Assembly: GCA_020430845.1 (NCBI GenBank)
Contig: JAGQJA010000233.1
Coordinates: forward strand, 1 to 41,092
Source: Myxococcales bacterium
GTDB lineage: Bacteria; Myxococcota_A; Polyangia; Polyangiales; Polyangiaceae
DNA: 41,092 nt
Direction of reading: 5' to 3'
Numbering within the stretch: the stretch's first letter is position 1; each line of letters opens with the position of its first letter. The position numbers and the translations under genes were made by a program. The notes beneath the pieces were generated by a model. It made no database searches, was not told the DNA's origin, and saw nothing but the letters and a program-made list of their open reading frames with translations. Shown piece after piece: positions 1 through 8,361 of this stretch.

Positions 1-679
1 TCTCGTCGACGTGCGACGCCAGCAGACGCCCCGACACCGGCGAGCTCGCGCCCTCCCTCGGCGTGCGCGGCGCGCGCTCGAAGGCCGCGATGCGCGCGAG
101 AAGGTCGTCGCGCTTGCGCTCGGCCAGCGCTCGCGCGGCCAGGCGGTCGGCACCTCGGCCGATCACCGACACGTACGACGCCCCGGTCCGATGACAGTGA
201 GAGAGGGTCGCGTCGAAGAAGCCGAGATCGATGTCGGGGAGGTCGAGGTCGTCGCGCCCTGTGTCGAGCAGGTCTTCGACGAAGTAGCCCGCCTCGTACC
301 CGAAGTAGCCCACCGCGCCGGCCAGGTACGGCACGGGCCTCGACACGTACGCGTCGAGGTCGACGTGATGCGTCGCCATCAACCGCCGCAGCTCCTCCAG
401 CGGATCGGCGACGTACTCGACGGGCTCGCCGCCCGAACGTTTGTCGACGACCGTGCAGCGCGCCTGGTGGGGCGCCCCCGGGAGCGTCTTGGCGCGCTTG
501 GCGCGGAAGACGAGGAACGGCTCCGCGGCGATGAACGAGTACCGGCCCAACTTCTGCGGGTCGCGCGCGCTGTCGAGCAAGAACGTGTACGGCGCGTCGC
601 CGAACATCTCGCAGTACGTCCAGAAGGGCAGCTTCAGCGGCACGCGCTCGAGCAGGTGCACGGGCTCGTCGGGCAGCAC
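1..679 (-). CDS. pabB: Chorismate-utilising enzyme, component I N-terminal part (PabB/TrpE family), truncated by window edge
   Basis: Only the first 226 codons are in the window; the C-terminal catalytic chorismate-binding domain lies beyond base 1. The visible part matches the N-terminal domain of anthranilate synthase I / aminodeoxychorismate synthase I: PYTFLLDSA near residue 30, GRYSFIAAEPFLVF near 45, DPLEELRRL near 90, and PYLAGAVGYFGYEAGYFVEDL near 110. In that family the N-terminal domain packs on the catalytic domain, and the holoenzyme uses chorismate plus ammonia from a glutaminase partner for folate (PabB) or tryptophan (TrpE). LLDS in place of the TrpE feedback motif LLES makes me favour PabB, but the missing half would be needed to decide. 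Start is GTG at 679: an in-frame TAG lies 12 nt upstream. No clear Shine-Dalgarno. Confidence 0.82.
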   Translation of the reverse strand, partial: MLPDEPVHLLERVPLKLPFWTYCEMFGDAPYTFLLDSARDPQKLGRYSFIAAEPFLVFRAKRAKTLPGAPHQARCTVVDKRSGGEPVEYVADPLEELRRLMATHHVDLDAYVSRPVPYLAGAVGYFGYEAGYFVEDLLDTGRDDLDLPDIDLGFFDATLSHCHRTGASYVSVIGRGADRLAARALAERKRDDLLARIAAFERAPRTPREGASSPVSGRLLASHVDE

Positions 680-729
680 CCGACTGACCTATCCCAGAAT
701 CGGGCCCGACTCTCGACGAAACGTCGCCG

Positions 730-755
730 CGCGACCACGCCCCGCGGAGGTCGCG
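730..755 (-). terminator. GC-rich hairpin downstream of the hydrolase gene
   Basis: CGCGACC (730-736) and GGTCGCG (749-755) form a perfect 7-bp stem with a 12-nt loop, 15 bp past the hydrolase stop codon at 770. There is no U-tract, so intrinsic termination is uncertain; it could equally be a 3'-end stabilising structure. Confidence 0.3.
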
Positions 756-769
756 GCAGGGCTGGCGCG

Positions 770-2014
770 CTACGAACCGGCCACGGCCGCGCGCGGGACG
801 AACGTGTAGTCGGGGCGCGCCGGCGCAGGTGCCCCCGAGAAGAACGCCGCCAGCACCTCGGCGTACGACGCGGGCATCGTCTTGGGCGCGATCGTCCCGA
901 CATGGAGGCGGTCCTTGAACACCGCGGTGCCCACGTAGTGGGCCGGCGCTCGCCGCGCGAACGTACGTGTATTCTGCATTGGATTGTCGAAGTCCCCGAA
1001 CAGCCCCATGAGCGGGAACTGCAGCCGCTCGAACGGGAGAGGGTCGAGCGGCTGCGTCCATGGCGCGCGTTCGAAGAGCGCGGCGAGCGCGTCCTTGTCG
1101 GTACGCAGCGCAGGGCCGCTCCGCGCCTCGACGTCGGCACGATCGGCGCGCGAGCGATCGCGCCCCGCGACGTCGTCGCGGCGTCCGTCGGGGAGACCTG
1201 CCCCTCCGAAGGCGGCCGACAGCACCACGCCGCGCGCGGCGAGGCGCGGGAGCAGGCGGATGAGCAGCGACCCACCGAGGGAGTACCCGTGGAAGTGCGC
1301 GCGCGAGACCCCCAGCGCGTCGAGCGACTCGACGACGTCGCGCTGGAGTCGCTCCACGTCGTACGCGGCGGCCGTGTGCGGCTTGCTGCTCTCGCCGTGG
1401 CCGCGCAGGTCGAGGGCGACCGGGCAGAAGCCGCGGCCCTCGAGGGTGCCGAAGACACCGCTCGTGTACCACGTCGACTCGGCGTCGGCGCCCGCCGGGT
1501 GCAAGAGCACGACCACCGGTCCTGCGTCGGCGAGCCCCAGCTTCGCGCACGCGATGTAGCGGATGTCGAGCCCGTCGCTCGTGGACAGCATCCCCTCGCG
1601 AAAGCGCGCCGCGGCGCCGTCTCGCGTCTCGCCGCGCGACTCGGTGGAGCGGACGTGGGGCGCGAAGACGTAGAGAGGAGCGTCGGTGGTCGCGAGGTCG
1701 CAGCCGTCGATGCGTGCGCGCGGCGCCACGTGCAGCTCGAGGTGGCCGCTCGCGGTGAGGCGGGCCGGACGGGCCAGCGGCAGCTTGGTGCGCGGCGCCA
1801 GCGAGCACTTCGCGCCGTCCGGGAGCGCGCTCGACTGCGCCTCCGACGCCTTGAGGAACGTCGTCGTGTCGCCGATGACCGCGACGTCCCGGTCGAGCGT
1901 GAGCGCCTCGACCGAGCCCTGTTCTGCCGACGAGTCGTCGACGGAGGCGCACGAGGCGGCGAGGAGCGAGAGCGCGGCGAGAGCCGCGGCGGAGTGGGAT
2001 CGCATAGAGCGCAT
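770..2014 (-). CDS. Lipoprotein alpha/beta-fold hydrolase
   Basis: The 414-aa protein begins with a lipoprotein signal (LLAASC, Cys22), so it should be anchored in the envelope. Residues about 20-140 are a separate N-terminal region without a recognised domain. Residues 145-395 are an alpha/beta hydrolase: oxyanion-region LLHPAGADAESTW (170-182), strand-turn LDLRGHGESSKP (201-212), nucleophile elbow GYSLGG with Ser245, acid candidate Asp343 in GDFDNP, and His371 in DRLHVG. The triad is complete and correctly ordered, so it is probably an active esterase or peptidase-type hydrolase; the substrate cannot be read from sequence. The second in-frame Met (residue 4) is an alternative start; neither has a good Shine-Dalgarno. 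It is transcribed toward the PabB-type gene, 90 nt away. Confidence 0.85.
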   Translation of the reverse strand: MRSMRSHSAAALAALSLLAASCASVDDSSAEQGSVEALTLDRDVAVIGDTTTFLKASEAQSSALPDGAKCSLAPRTKLPLARPARLTASGHLELHVAPRARIDGCDLATTDAPLYVFAPHVRSTESRGETRDGAAARFREGMLSTSDGLDIRYIACAKLGLADAGPVVVLLHPAGADAESTWYTSGVFGTLEGRGFCPVALDLRGHGESSKPHTAAAYDVERLQRDVVESLDALGVSRAHFHGYSLGGSLLIRLLPRLAARGVVLSAAFGGAGLPDGRRDDVAGRDRSRADRADVEARSGPALRTDKDALAALFERAPWTQPLDPLPFERLQFPLMGLFGDFDNPMQNTRTFARRAPAHYVGTAVFKDRLHVGTIAPKTMPASYAEVLAAFFSGAPAPARPDYTFVPRAAVAGS

Positions 2015-2288
2015 GGGACGTGCTCAGCAAGACGTGGACCGGCCGCGCGGTGTGCTGGTGTGCGCGCGCGGAGCGGTCTGGGCCCGCGCGCCGACTTGGC
2101 GTGAGGCCGGCCCTCCCTGGACTTTTCTCCGGTCTCGGCGCTGCACTCGGGTGAAGAAATTCCGCTCTCGTCGCGGCTCACAAAGGTGATGCATGCAGGG
2201 TCCATGATCTGCGACCGTCCGCCCGCGGGCGCGACGCCGGAGCCTGATTTCAGAGCCCCGACGAGGTCGGCGCGCAAGGGCACCCATC

Positions 2289-3620
2289 GTGCATGACTCC
2301 GCATCGATGTTCCTCCGTCGATGTCTCGCCGCCGCCGCCCCGCTCCTCCTCGTGTCCATCGCGGCCTGCTCGAGCGACGCGTCCGACGGATCACACGGTC
2401 GGGGCGGCTACGAGGCGCAGCTCATCGAGGCGCGCCAGCAGACCCAGGACATCTACGCGCGCTCGATCGACGAGACCGAGGCCCGCTGGGAGCGGTGCAT
2501 CGAGGACCTCGAGGCGACCGGCGTGTGCGAGGTCGAAGACGGCACGACCCCGAAGACGATCCGCATCGTCGTCGACGGTCTCGGGACCCAGGGCTGGCGA
2601 GAGTCGCTGCAGAAGGCGCGCGCGATCGTGGGTCAGGTCCGGCAGGCGCTCCGCGACGCCAAGACCAAGATGTGCGAGGTCCTCGCGCCCTTCGCGGGGA
2701 TGCAGCATCCGTACTTCTTCTACGGCGGCAACGTCACGGGCGCGGCGGGCGGCGCGGCGCAGGCCGGCTTCGACGTCGTGTTCGACATCTGGAACCAGCA
2801 GGCGGCGGTCTTCACGTACAAGGGCGTCGGGCTCGCGTCGCTCGCCGGCGGAGAGGCGAGCGCGTACATGGGGTACGGCTTCGGAAACAAGTCGAGCGTG
2901 CTCGACGCGTGGACGGGGCGCTTCTGCACGGCGGGAGCATCGGTCGGCATCGGCAAGGGCGCGCTCTTCGGCATCCCCCTCGGGGCGGGCGTGGGCGGCT
3001 CGCTGTTCACGACTCCCGATCAGTCGGTCGCGGGAGGCGCCGTGAGCGTGAGCGGGACGGCCGGCTACGCGCCGCCGCTCGAGGCCGCCGTCTTCGCGGG
3101 CGACTGGAGCGCCTACGACGCGGGCACCACCGCGCTCGGGAGCGCGGGCTTCGGCTATCGAGACAGCATCAAACAGAAGAACGGCAAGAAGTACGTCCAG
3201 TACAACAGCAGCGTCGACATGGCGGTCGCGATGCTCTGGAACGTGAGCTTCCCGACGAACGTGCAAGTGGCCACGCAGGTCCTCGCGGTCGACGCCCTCA
3301 AGAAGACGGGGCTCACGCTCGAGCAGGCGTGCCCCGCGCAGGTGGCGAACGCGAAGCCTCCGAAGATCGAGCTCCTCGAGAAGGCGTGCGAGAGCATTCC
3401 CAACCCGCTCGGCGACGGCGCGCCCGCCGCGCTGAGCAAGACCGACTGCAACGACAAGGCCGACGGCTGGTGGTGCCTCGACAACGGCGGCGGACCGGCG
3501 TGGATGGCCTACTGCAAGGGCAAGCAGATCGCGAGCGGCTGCCCGTGCGCGTCGTGCAAAGAGGGGGGCGTGCAGGCCACTTGCGGCGCCGCGCCGCCTC
3601 CGGCGGCCTGCCCGCTGTAG
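2289..3620 (+). CDS. Hypothetical lipoprotein with Gly-rich core and Cys-rich tail
   Basis: I do not recognise a family. The 443-aa protein has a lipoprotein signal ending VSIAAC (Cys27 from this start; Cys21 if the ATG at 2307 is used, which gives a shorter, more typical n-region). Residues 40-130 look helical and charged. Residues 140-290 are rich in Gly/Ala, with alternating aromatics of the kind seen in outer-membrane or curled-sheet proteins (YGGNVTGAAGGAAQAG, GIPLGAGVGGSLF). The last 90 residues hold most of the cysteines, including CPCASC, suggesting disulfides outside the cytoplasm. It stands alone between a divergent hydrolase and the first DUF3943 gene. The 274-bp region upstream (2015-2288) is GC-rich leader sequence in which I see no convincing promoter or operator. 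Confidence 0.75.
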   Translation: MHDSASMFLRRCLAAAAPLLLVSIAACSSDASDGSHGRGGYEAQLIEARQQTQDIYARSIDETEARWERCIEDLEATGVCEVEDGTTPKTIRIVVDGLGTQGWRESLQKARAIVGQVRQALRDAKTKMCEVLAPFAGMQHPYFFYGGNVTGAAGGAAQAGFDVVFDIWNQQAAVFTYKGVGLASLAGGEASAYMGYGFGNKSSVLDAWTGRFCTAGASVGIGKGALFGIPLGAGVGGSLFTTPDQSVAGGAVSVSGTAGYAPPLEAAVFAGDWSAYDAGTTALGSAGFGYRDSIKQKNGKKYVQYNSSVDMAVAMLWNVSFPTNVQVATQVLAVDALKKTGLTLEQACPAQVANAKPPKIELLEKACESIPNPLGDGAPAALSKTDCNDKADGWWCLDNGGGPAWMAYCKGKQIASGCPCASCKEGGVQATCGAAPPPAACPL

Positions 3621-3735
3621 GTCCGCGCAAGCGTTGCGTCCGCCATCGCGGCGCAAACCGTGCGCGCGTCGTCAGCCTCTGTCACGAGCCTTTGCCCCTG
3701 GGCGCTGGCATCGTAGCTATGCAGTGGATCGACCG

Positions 3736-5295
3736 ATGCGCCCGCGACGCCCCCCTCGCCGCAAGAGGAGCCTCATCCTCGCCGCGGTCACCGCGCTCGC
3801 GGTGACGTGGCCCGGCGCGGCGTGGGCCGACGACGCGTGGGACGACGACGAGGGGCCGCTCGACGATCGCGCGTTCGACTACACGACGGCAGCCAAGCGC
3901 AACTACGCGCGCGGCTTCCTCGAGGTGCTCGGCGTGCTCGGCATCGGCTACGCGCAGTACCAGCTCGACAAGTCGAACTCGATCGACTGGGACCTGGGCT
4001 ACGACTGGCAGAGCTTTCGCGCCAAGCTGCTCTTCGAGGCGGTGTCGCTCGACAACAACCGCTTCGCGACCAACTGGGTGACGCACCCGTTCGCGGGCTA
4101 CTGGTACTACTCCTCGCTCCGACAGAACCGCGCAGGCATCCCGCAGTCCACGGCGGTGGCGTTCGGCGCGTCGGTGCTCTGGGAGTACCTGGGCGAGTTC
4201 AAGGAGCAGGTGAGCATCAACGACCTGATCGCGACGCCCCTCGGCGGCGTGGCGCTCGGCGAGTCGTCGCTCCAGCTCGGCGTGCTCTTCCAGCGAAGCC
4301 GACCGACGCTCGCGACGCGCAGCCTGGGCACCCTGTTCGCGCCGCTCAAGACCGTGCACGACGCGCTCGACGGGCTCTCGGTCGCGCCGCCTTCGGCCTA
4401 CGACGACCTCGGGTTCCCGGCCGACGTGTGGCACCGCATCCGCGTCGGCGCGGGCGGCGGGCTCACGTCGCAGGAGGGCGGTGTGGATCAGGGCGACGTG
4501 CGAATGTATGCATCTACACGCATTGTGACCCTGCCGCACTACGGTCGCGCGGGGAACGTGACCCAGTGGTTCGACTCGGGCGAGGTGTCCGACTTCGACC
4601 TCGCCGCGTCGGTGGCCAAGAGCGGGCTCGCCGACATGAAGCTCGCGGGCCGGTTCATGCCGGCGGGGTACTTCACCCAAGACGTGCGCGGCACGCGCGG
4701 CGCGCTGCACGGCCACGCCGTCGTCGCCGGCTTCCTCGGGGCCTTCGAGTACGGCGTGCACGACTACGACCGCGACCGCCGGACCTCGGCCGATCAGATC
4801 GCGCTCGTAGGGCTGGGCACGCGCGTCGAGCACACGGCGTACCTGGGACCGCTGACCTTTCGCGCGTCGCTCGACGGCTTGGTGAACTTTGCGGGGGTGG
4901 GCGCGTACGCCCTGCCCGAGTACATCGCCCGCGCCGGCGACGCCGGGCTCGCGTCGGTCGTCGCGCGGCAGCGCTACTACCACGGGTACGGCGCGACGCT
5001 GCAACCCAAGCTCGCTCTCGAAGGCGCGCGGTTCGACGCGGGCGCCGAGCTGCGCTTCGACCTCTTCACCAGCATGGGCGGGCTCGATCGCGAGGCCCGC
5101 CCCGCGGCCGACGCGGTCGAGATCGACATCTCGGATCGCCGTGTCGGCGCGCGCGCGTGGGTGGGCTACAAGCCGTCGCGGCACACGCGCCTCGTGCTCA
5201 GCGGCCAGCGTCTGATGCGCGCCGGCGTCATCGGTCCCGTGAGCAGCTCGCGGTGGGAGCTCACGGGGCTCGCCGCGGTCGAGCTCGACTTCTGA
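3736..5295 (+). CDS. DUF3943 family outer-membrane protein (copy A)
   Basis: The 519-aa protein starts at ATG 3736, giving an Arg-rich n-region, a hydrophobic core and a Sec cleavage site at GAAWA|DD (residue 31). The reading frame extends 102 nt further upstream, but that would bury the signal peptide. Residues about 75-190 match DUF3943: a Tyr-rich strand ending in DNNRFATNWVTHPFAGYWYY, then SVLWEYLGEFKEQVSIND and TPLGGVALGE. The remainder alternates aromatic and polar residues and ends in VELDF, typical of an outer-membrane beta-barrel ending on an aromatic residue. DUF3943 proteins are of unknown function. A second copy (6582-8243) faces it on the other strand. Codons near 4505-4518 are unusually AT-rich compared with the rest of the gene. 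Confidence 0.85.
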   Translation: MRPRRPPRRKRSLILAAVTALAVTWPGAAWADDAWDDDEGPLDDRAFDYTTAAKRNYARGFLEVLGVLGIGYAQYQLDKSNSIDWDLGYDWQSFRAKLLFEAVSLDNNRFATNWVTHPFAGYWYYSSLRQNRAGIPQSTAVAFGASVLWEYLGEFKEQVSINDLIATPLGGVALGESSLQLGVLFQRSRPTLATRSLGTLFAPLKTVHDALDGLSVAPPSAYDDLGFPADVWHRIRVGAGGGLTSQEGGVDQGDVRMYASTRIVTLPHYGRAGNVTQWFDSGEVSDFDLAASVAKSGLADMKLAGRFMPAGYFTQDVRGTRGALHGHAVVAGFLGAFEYGVHDYDRDRRTSADQIALVGLGTRVEHTAYLGPLTFRASLDGLVNFAGVGAYALPEYIARAGDAGLASVVARQRYYHGYGATLQPKLALEGARFDAGAELRFDLFTSMGGLDREARPAADAVEIDISDRRVGARAWVGYKPSRHTRLVLSGQRLMRAGVIGPVSSSRWELTGLAAVELDF

Positions 5296-5301
5296 CCGGC
5301 G

Positions 5302-6582
5302 TCAGAGCAGGCCGCCGACACCGAGCGTGGCGCCGCCGACGACGGGCGCGACGTGCGGCTGCAGCTGGAGCCCCTGCGGCTTGCGCTCGTTCCAGGGTCG
5401 TTCGTCGGGCATGCCCGAGGTGAGCAACCAACCCGCGGCGAGGCCCGCGCTCGCGCCGAGCGCGGCGAGGCCCGACGCGAGGCGCGGGTCGACGTCGCGC
5501 GTGAACGCGAGATAGAAGCCCGTGGTCGCGAGCCCACCCGCGACGCCCGAGAGATCGACGAGCCGGACGCGCGCGACAGACGGAGACACGGCCCCGGCGA
5601 AGAGCAGCCCGCCCGCGATGCCCGCGTTGTACCCGACGCCCCCCGCGAGGAACGACGCCTCACGACCGGCCGGACTGCGCGGGGAGAGCGCCGTCGCGGT
5701 GAGACCGGTGACGACGCCCGACCAGAGTGTCGTCGACGCGACGAACGACACACGACCGGGCGTGGTGACCAGGGTGCTGCCGAGCGCGCCGCCGACGACG
5801 CCGCCGAGCGTGGCCCCGGCCCAGAGCACGCTCGAGACCGTCTCGGGCTGCCAGCGCAGGTTCGTGTCGGGATCGGTGCGCTCGACGCGACGCGCGCGCG
5901 CGCTCGCGTAGCCGTTGACCCATATGCCCTGACCGAGGCCGAGGTACATGCCGGCCGACAGCGCGTGCGGCACGCCGCGTGGGAACTTCTTGACCAGGTC
6001 GAACGTGGCGACCGCGACGATCGGCGTCGCGACGAGCGCCGCGAACGGCAGGGTGGCCGTCGCGGCCGACTCGGGCTGCGTCTGCAGCAAGAACCAGACG
6101 CCCGTGCCCACGCCGTAGAGGAACGACGTCGCGTAGAGCATCGTGAGCTCGCCGCTCGTGCGGATCGACGCGCGGGGCTGGCTCGGGGCGGGCGCAGGGA
6201 CGTCGGACCGGTCGGCCCACGCGCCGGCGAGCTTGGCCATCTCGAGGGCGAGCGCGCGGTCTTGGTCGCTCTTGGCCTCCGAGGCGAGCGCACGCAGCTG
6301 CACCTGCGCGTCGCGGAAGCGCCCGGCCATCATGTCCTCGCGTGCGCGCGCGTATCGCTCGCGCCACTCGCGCTCCTGCGCCGTCGGCGGCGGGGGCGCG
6401 GGCGCGGGGCTCGCGCGGTCCGCGACGTCTGCTCGGGGCGCGCCGCCGTCGGTCGGCTCGGCGTGGGCGACCGTGGTGCAGAGGACCGCGGCGCACACGC
6501 AGCCGCCGAGGCGAGCCGTGAAGCGTCGGCGTGCGAGCGCGCGGGGCTCGGGCACCGTCCGCTCTCGATCGAAGGGCTTCAT
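5302..6582 (-). CDS. Polytopic membrane protein coupled to DUF3943 copy B
   Basis: The 426-aa protein has a signal peptide (cleavage near TVAHA|EP, about residue 41), then a Pro/Ala-rich stretch and a short helical region with a TPR-like look (residues 75-120: ARAREDMMAGRFRDAQVQL). From residue 145 to the end there are about ten hydrophobic Gly/Ala-rich segments, either membrane helices or a Gly-rich barrel. I do not recognise a named family. Its ATG overlaps the stop of the upstream DUF3943 gene as TGATG, with AGGAG ten bases before the ATG, so the two should be translationally coupled and functionally linked. The stop codon lies 6 bp from the convergent DUF3943 copy A stop. Signal peptide and polytopic character are seen; partnership with DUF3943 is inferred. 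Confidence 0.75.
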   Translation of the reverse strand: MKPFDRERTVPEPRALARRRFTARLGGCVCAAVLCTTVAHAEPTDGGAPRADVADRASPAPAPPPPTAQEREWRERYARAREDMMAGRFRDAQVQLRALASEAKSDQDRALALEMAKLAGAWADRSDVPAPAPSQPRASIRTSGELTMLYATSFLYGVGTGVWFLLQTQPESAATATLPFAALVATPIVAVATFDLVKKFPRGVPHALSAGMYLGLGQGIWVNGYASARARRVERTDPDTNLRWQPETVSSVLWAGATLGGVVGGALGSTLVTTPGRVSFVASTTLWSGVVTGLTATALSPRSPAGREASFLAGGVGYNAGIAGGLLFAGAVSPSVARVRLVDLSGVAGGLATTGFYLAFTRDVDPRLASGLAALGASAGLAAGWLLTSGMPDERPWNERKPQGLQLQPHVAPVVGGATLGVGGLL

Positions 6583-8243
6583 CAGAAGATCACTCCTAGA
6601 CTACCCCACAAGGAGGTCTCACTTCGCGTCGCGTGCGCGTCCCCGACGTCACCGTGACGCACCATACGCTGCGCCGTCACGCCGGCGCGGACGGGCGTGC
6701 CCGGCAAGCGGAGCCCGAGGTCGGCGCGGAGGCGGGTGCGTTGGTCGGCGAACCGGATGCGGTAGTCGACGTTGCCCGCGTCCGAGTCGAGCCCGCCGAG
6801 CGGACGAAAGGTGTCGAGCCGCATGTTGGCGCTCGCGTCGACGGGGCCCCAGGTCACCTCGACCCCCGGCGCGAGGCTCACGCCGAGCCCGTGGTAATAG
6901 CCCTGCTCGCGCGTGGTGGTCAGCAGGCCGGCTTCGCTGCGCGTGGCGAGGTAGTCGCTGAGCCCATAGGCGTTCACGCCGCCGAGCGTGCCGCTCACGT
7001 CGAGACTCGCGCGCACACCGAGCTCGCCGTCGCGCCACGAGACCTCGCCGCCCACGCCGACCGGGCTCACGTACGCGATCATGTCGCGCGGTCGGGCCCC
7101 GTCGCGATCGTAGAGGTGCGTGCCGTACTCGAAGCCCAAGAGCAGGCCCACGAGCACCGTGCTGCCGCGGACGGGCGCGTCGTCGGGCGCGTCCGGATCG
7201 CCCGCGTCGCGGATGTACAGGCCCGCGGGCATGACGCGGGTCGAGAAGACGCCGTGCACGAGGTCTCCACGCGACCAGGCGGTCTCGATCGAGATGCGCG
7301 ACGCGTTGCCGTCGGAGAACACGCGCGCCACACGACCGCGGTCGTCGTAGAAGGGCAGGTTCGCGATGGCGAGATCGAGGCCGAGGCGCTGGTCGGCGTA
7401 CGAGCGGTTGGGCTCGCGCGCTGTGACGGCCGACACGGACGTGGCGCCGAAGCCGGCCTCGAGGGTGAAGCGGTGCCAGGGCTCGGCGGGGAAGCCGAGC
7501 TCGTTGGTGTCGCGCGCGCGGAGCGGATCGCCGTCGCCGTCGGTCCACGCGTTGATCGACGCGACCGGGGACGCGAGGAACGCGAAGATGGCGTTCGGGA
7601 CGCTGCGCCGCCCACGACGAAAGAAGCCCCAGAGCTGCATCGTCGCCTCGCCGATGGCCGCGCCCGACATGGGCGTGACCACCATGTCGTTGACGCTCAC
7701 CTTCTCGCGGATCTCGCCGAAGTACTCCCACATGGTGGAGCCGAACGCGGCGAAGAGGAACGACTCGGGGATGCTCAGGTGGTTGGAGCGCGCGGCCGTG
7801 TAGTAGAGGGTGCCGGCGAACGGGTGCGACGCGTAGTTGGTGCCGAAGCGGTTGTTGTCGAGCTCGTACGCGCTGCCGGTGAACTTGCCGCGTAGGTCGG
7901 GCCAGTCGTATCGGAGCGCCCAGCGTTCGTCCCCGGCGCGCTGCTCACCGCCTCGCGCCGACGTGTTGAGCAGGTAGTCGACGAAGCCCACCGCGAGCAC
8001 GCCGCCCACCTCGAGCGACGCGCGCAGCACGTGCGGTTTGTGCGGGACGGCGAGGGGGAACGCCTCGAAGTCGTCGCGCCCGTCGGTGTCCTCGTCCGTG
8101 ATGACGAGATCGTCGTCGTCGCCGTCGGACGCGTCTCTTGCGGCGGCCGCAGGCAGGGGGGCGCGCGGCTGATCGGCCCGCGCACGGCGGGTGACCGTGA
8201 ACGAGAGCGCGACGGCCAAGGCGGCGACCCAAGAGCGATGCAC
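6582..8243 (-). CDS. DUF3943 family outer-membrane protein (copy B)
   Basis: The 553-aa protein has the GTG at 8243 as its best start: it gives MHRSWVAALAVALSFTV followed by RRARA|DQ, a credible Sec signal. The frame is open for 120 more codons upstream, but those read as non-coding. After an acidic linker (DGDDDDLVITDEDTD) residues about 75-200 carry DUF3943 landmarks shared with copy A: LDNNRFGTNYASHPFAGTLYY, STMWEYFGEIREKVSVND, TPMSGAAIGE. The C-terminal half looks like barrel strands, ending GSLGVIF with terminal Phe. It is upstream of and coupled to the polytopic membrane gene. Relative to copy A it has diverged heavily outside the DUF3943 core, so the two are paralogues rather than a recent duplication. 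Confidence 0.85.
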   Translation of the reverse strand: MHRSWVAALAVALSFTVTRRARADQPRAPLPAAAARDASDGDDDDLVITDEDTDGRDDFEAFPLAVPHKPHVLRASLEVGGVLAVGFVDYLLNTSARGGEQRAGDERWALRYDWPDLRGKFTGSAYELDNNRFGTNYASHPFAGTLYYTAARSNHLSIPESFLFAAFGSTMWEYFGEIREKVSVNDMVVTPMSGAAIGEATMQLWGFFRRGRRSVPNAIFAFLASPVASINAWTDGDGDPLRARDTNELGFPAEPWHRFTLEAGFGATSVSAVTAREPNRSYADQRLGLDLAIANLPFYDDRGRVARVFSDGNASRISIETAWSRGDLVHGVFSTRVMPAGLYIRDAGDPDAPDDAPVRGSTVLVGLLLGFEYGTHLYDRDGARPRDMIAYVSPVGVGGEVSWRDGELGVRASLDVSGTLGGVNAYGLSDYLATRSEAGLLTTTREQGYYHGLGVSLAPGVEVTWGPVDASANMRLDTFRPLGGLDSDAGNVDYRIRFADQRTRLRADLGLRLPGTPVRAGVTAQRMVRHGDVGDAHATRSETSLWGSLGVIF

Positions 8244-8318
8244 GAGCCGTGAAGTTAACCATCGCGGTCGGCGCGCGCTCTCTTGAATCCGCGCAAGCTC
8301 ACCGTCGCGCTCGGCGCT

Positions 8319-8341
8319 CGACGCGCAGAATATTCGCGTCG
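8319..8341. promoter_or_regulatory. Palindromic operator candidate upstream of the phytase-like gene
   Basis: CGACGCG (8319-8325) and CGCGTCG (8335-8341) are perfect 7-bp inverted arms. The 9-bp spacer together with the first arm base contains the palindrome GAATATTC (8328-8335), an AT island in a GC-rich stretch. It sits 20 bp before ATG 8362 and between divergent genes (8243 and 8362), so a repressor-type site is possible. No regulator is identified. Confidence 0.35.
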
Positions 8342-8361
8342 CGGGCTGGTAAGCTGAGCGG

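Noticed and set aside
1-679. Calling the partial chorismate enzyme TrpE
   Set aside because: The tryptophan feedback motif LLES is replaced by LLDS; PabB is preferred, though the missing catalytic half leaves this open.
11-2104. 697-codon plus-strand open frame
   Set aside because: Arg-rich low-complexity translation in antisense to the PabB-type and hydrolase genes, which have clear domain motifs; a typical GC-rich shadow frame.
2015-2288. Promoter search in the divergent gap
   Set aside because: Only isolated hexamers and a short TGCATGCA palindrome were found; nothing with acceptable spacing.
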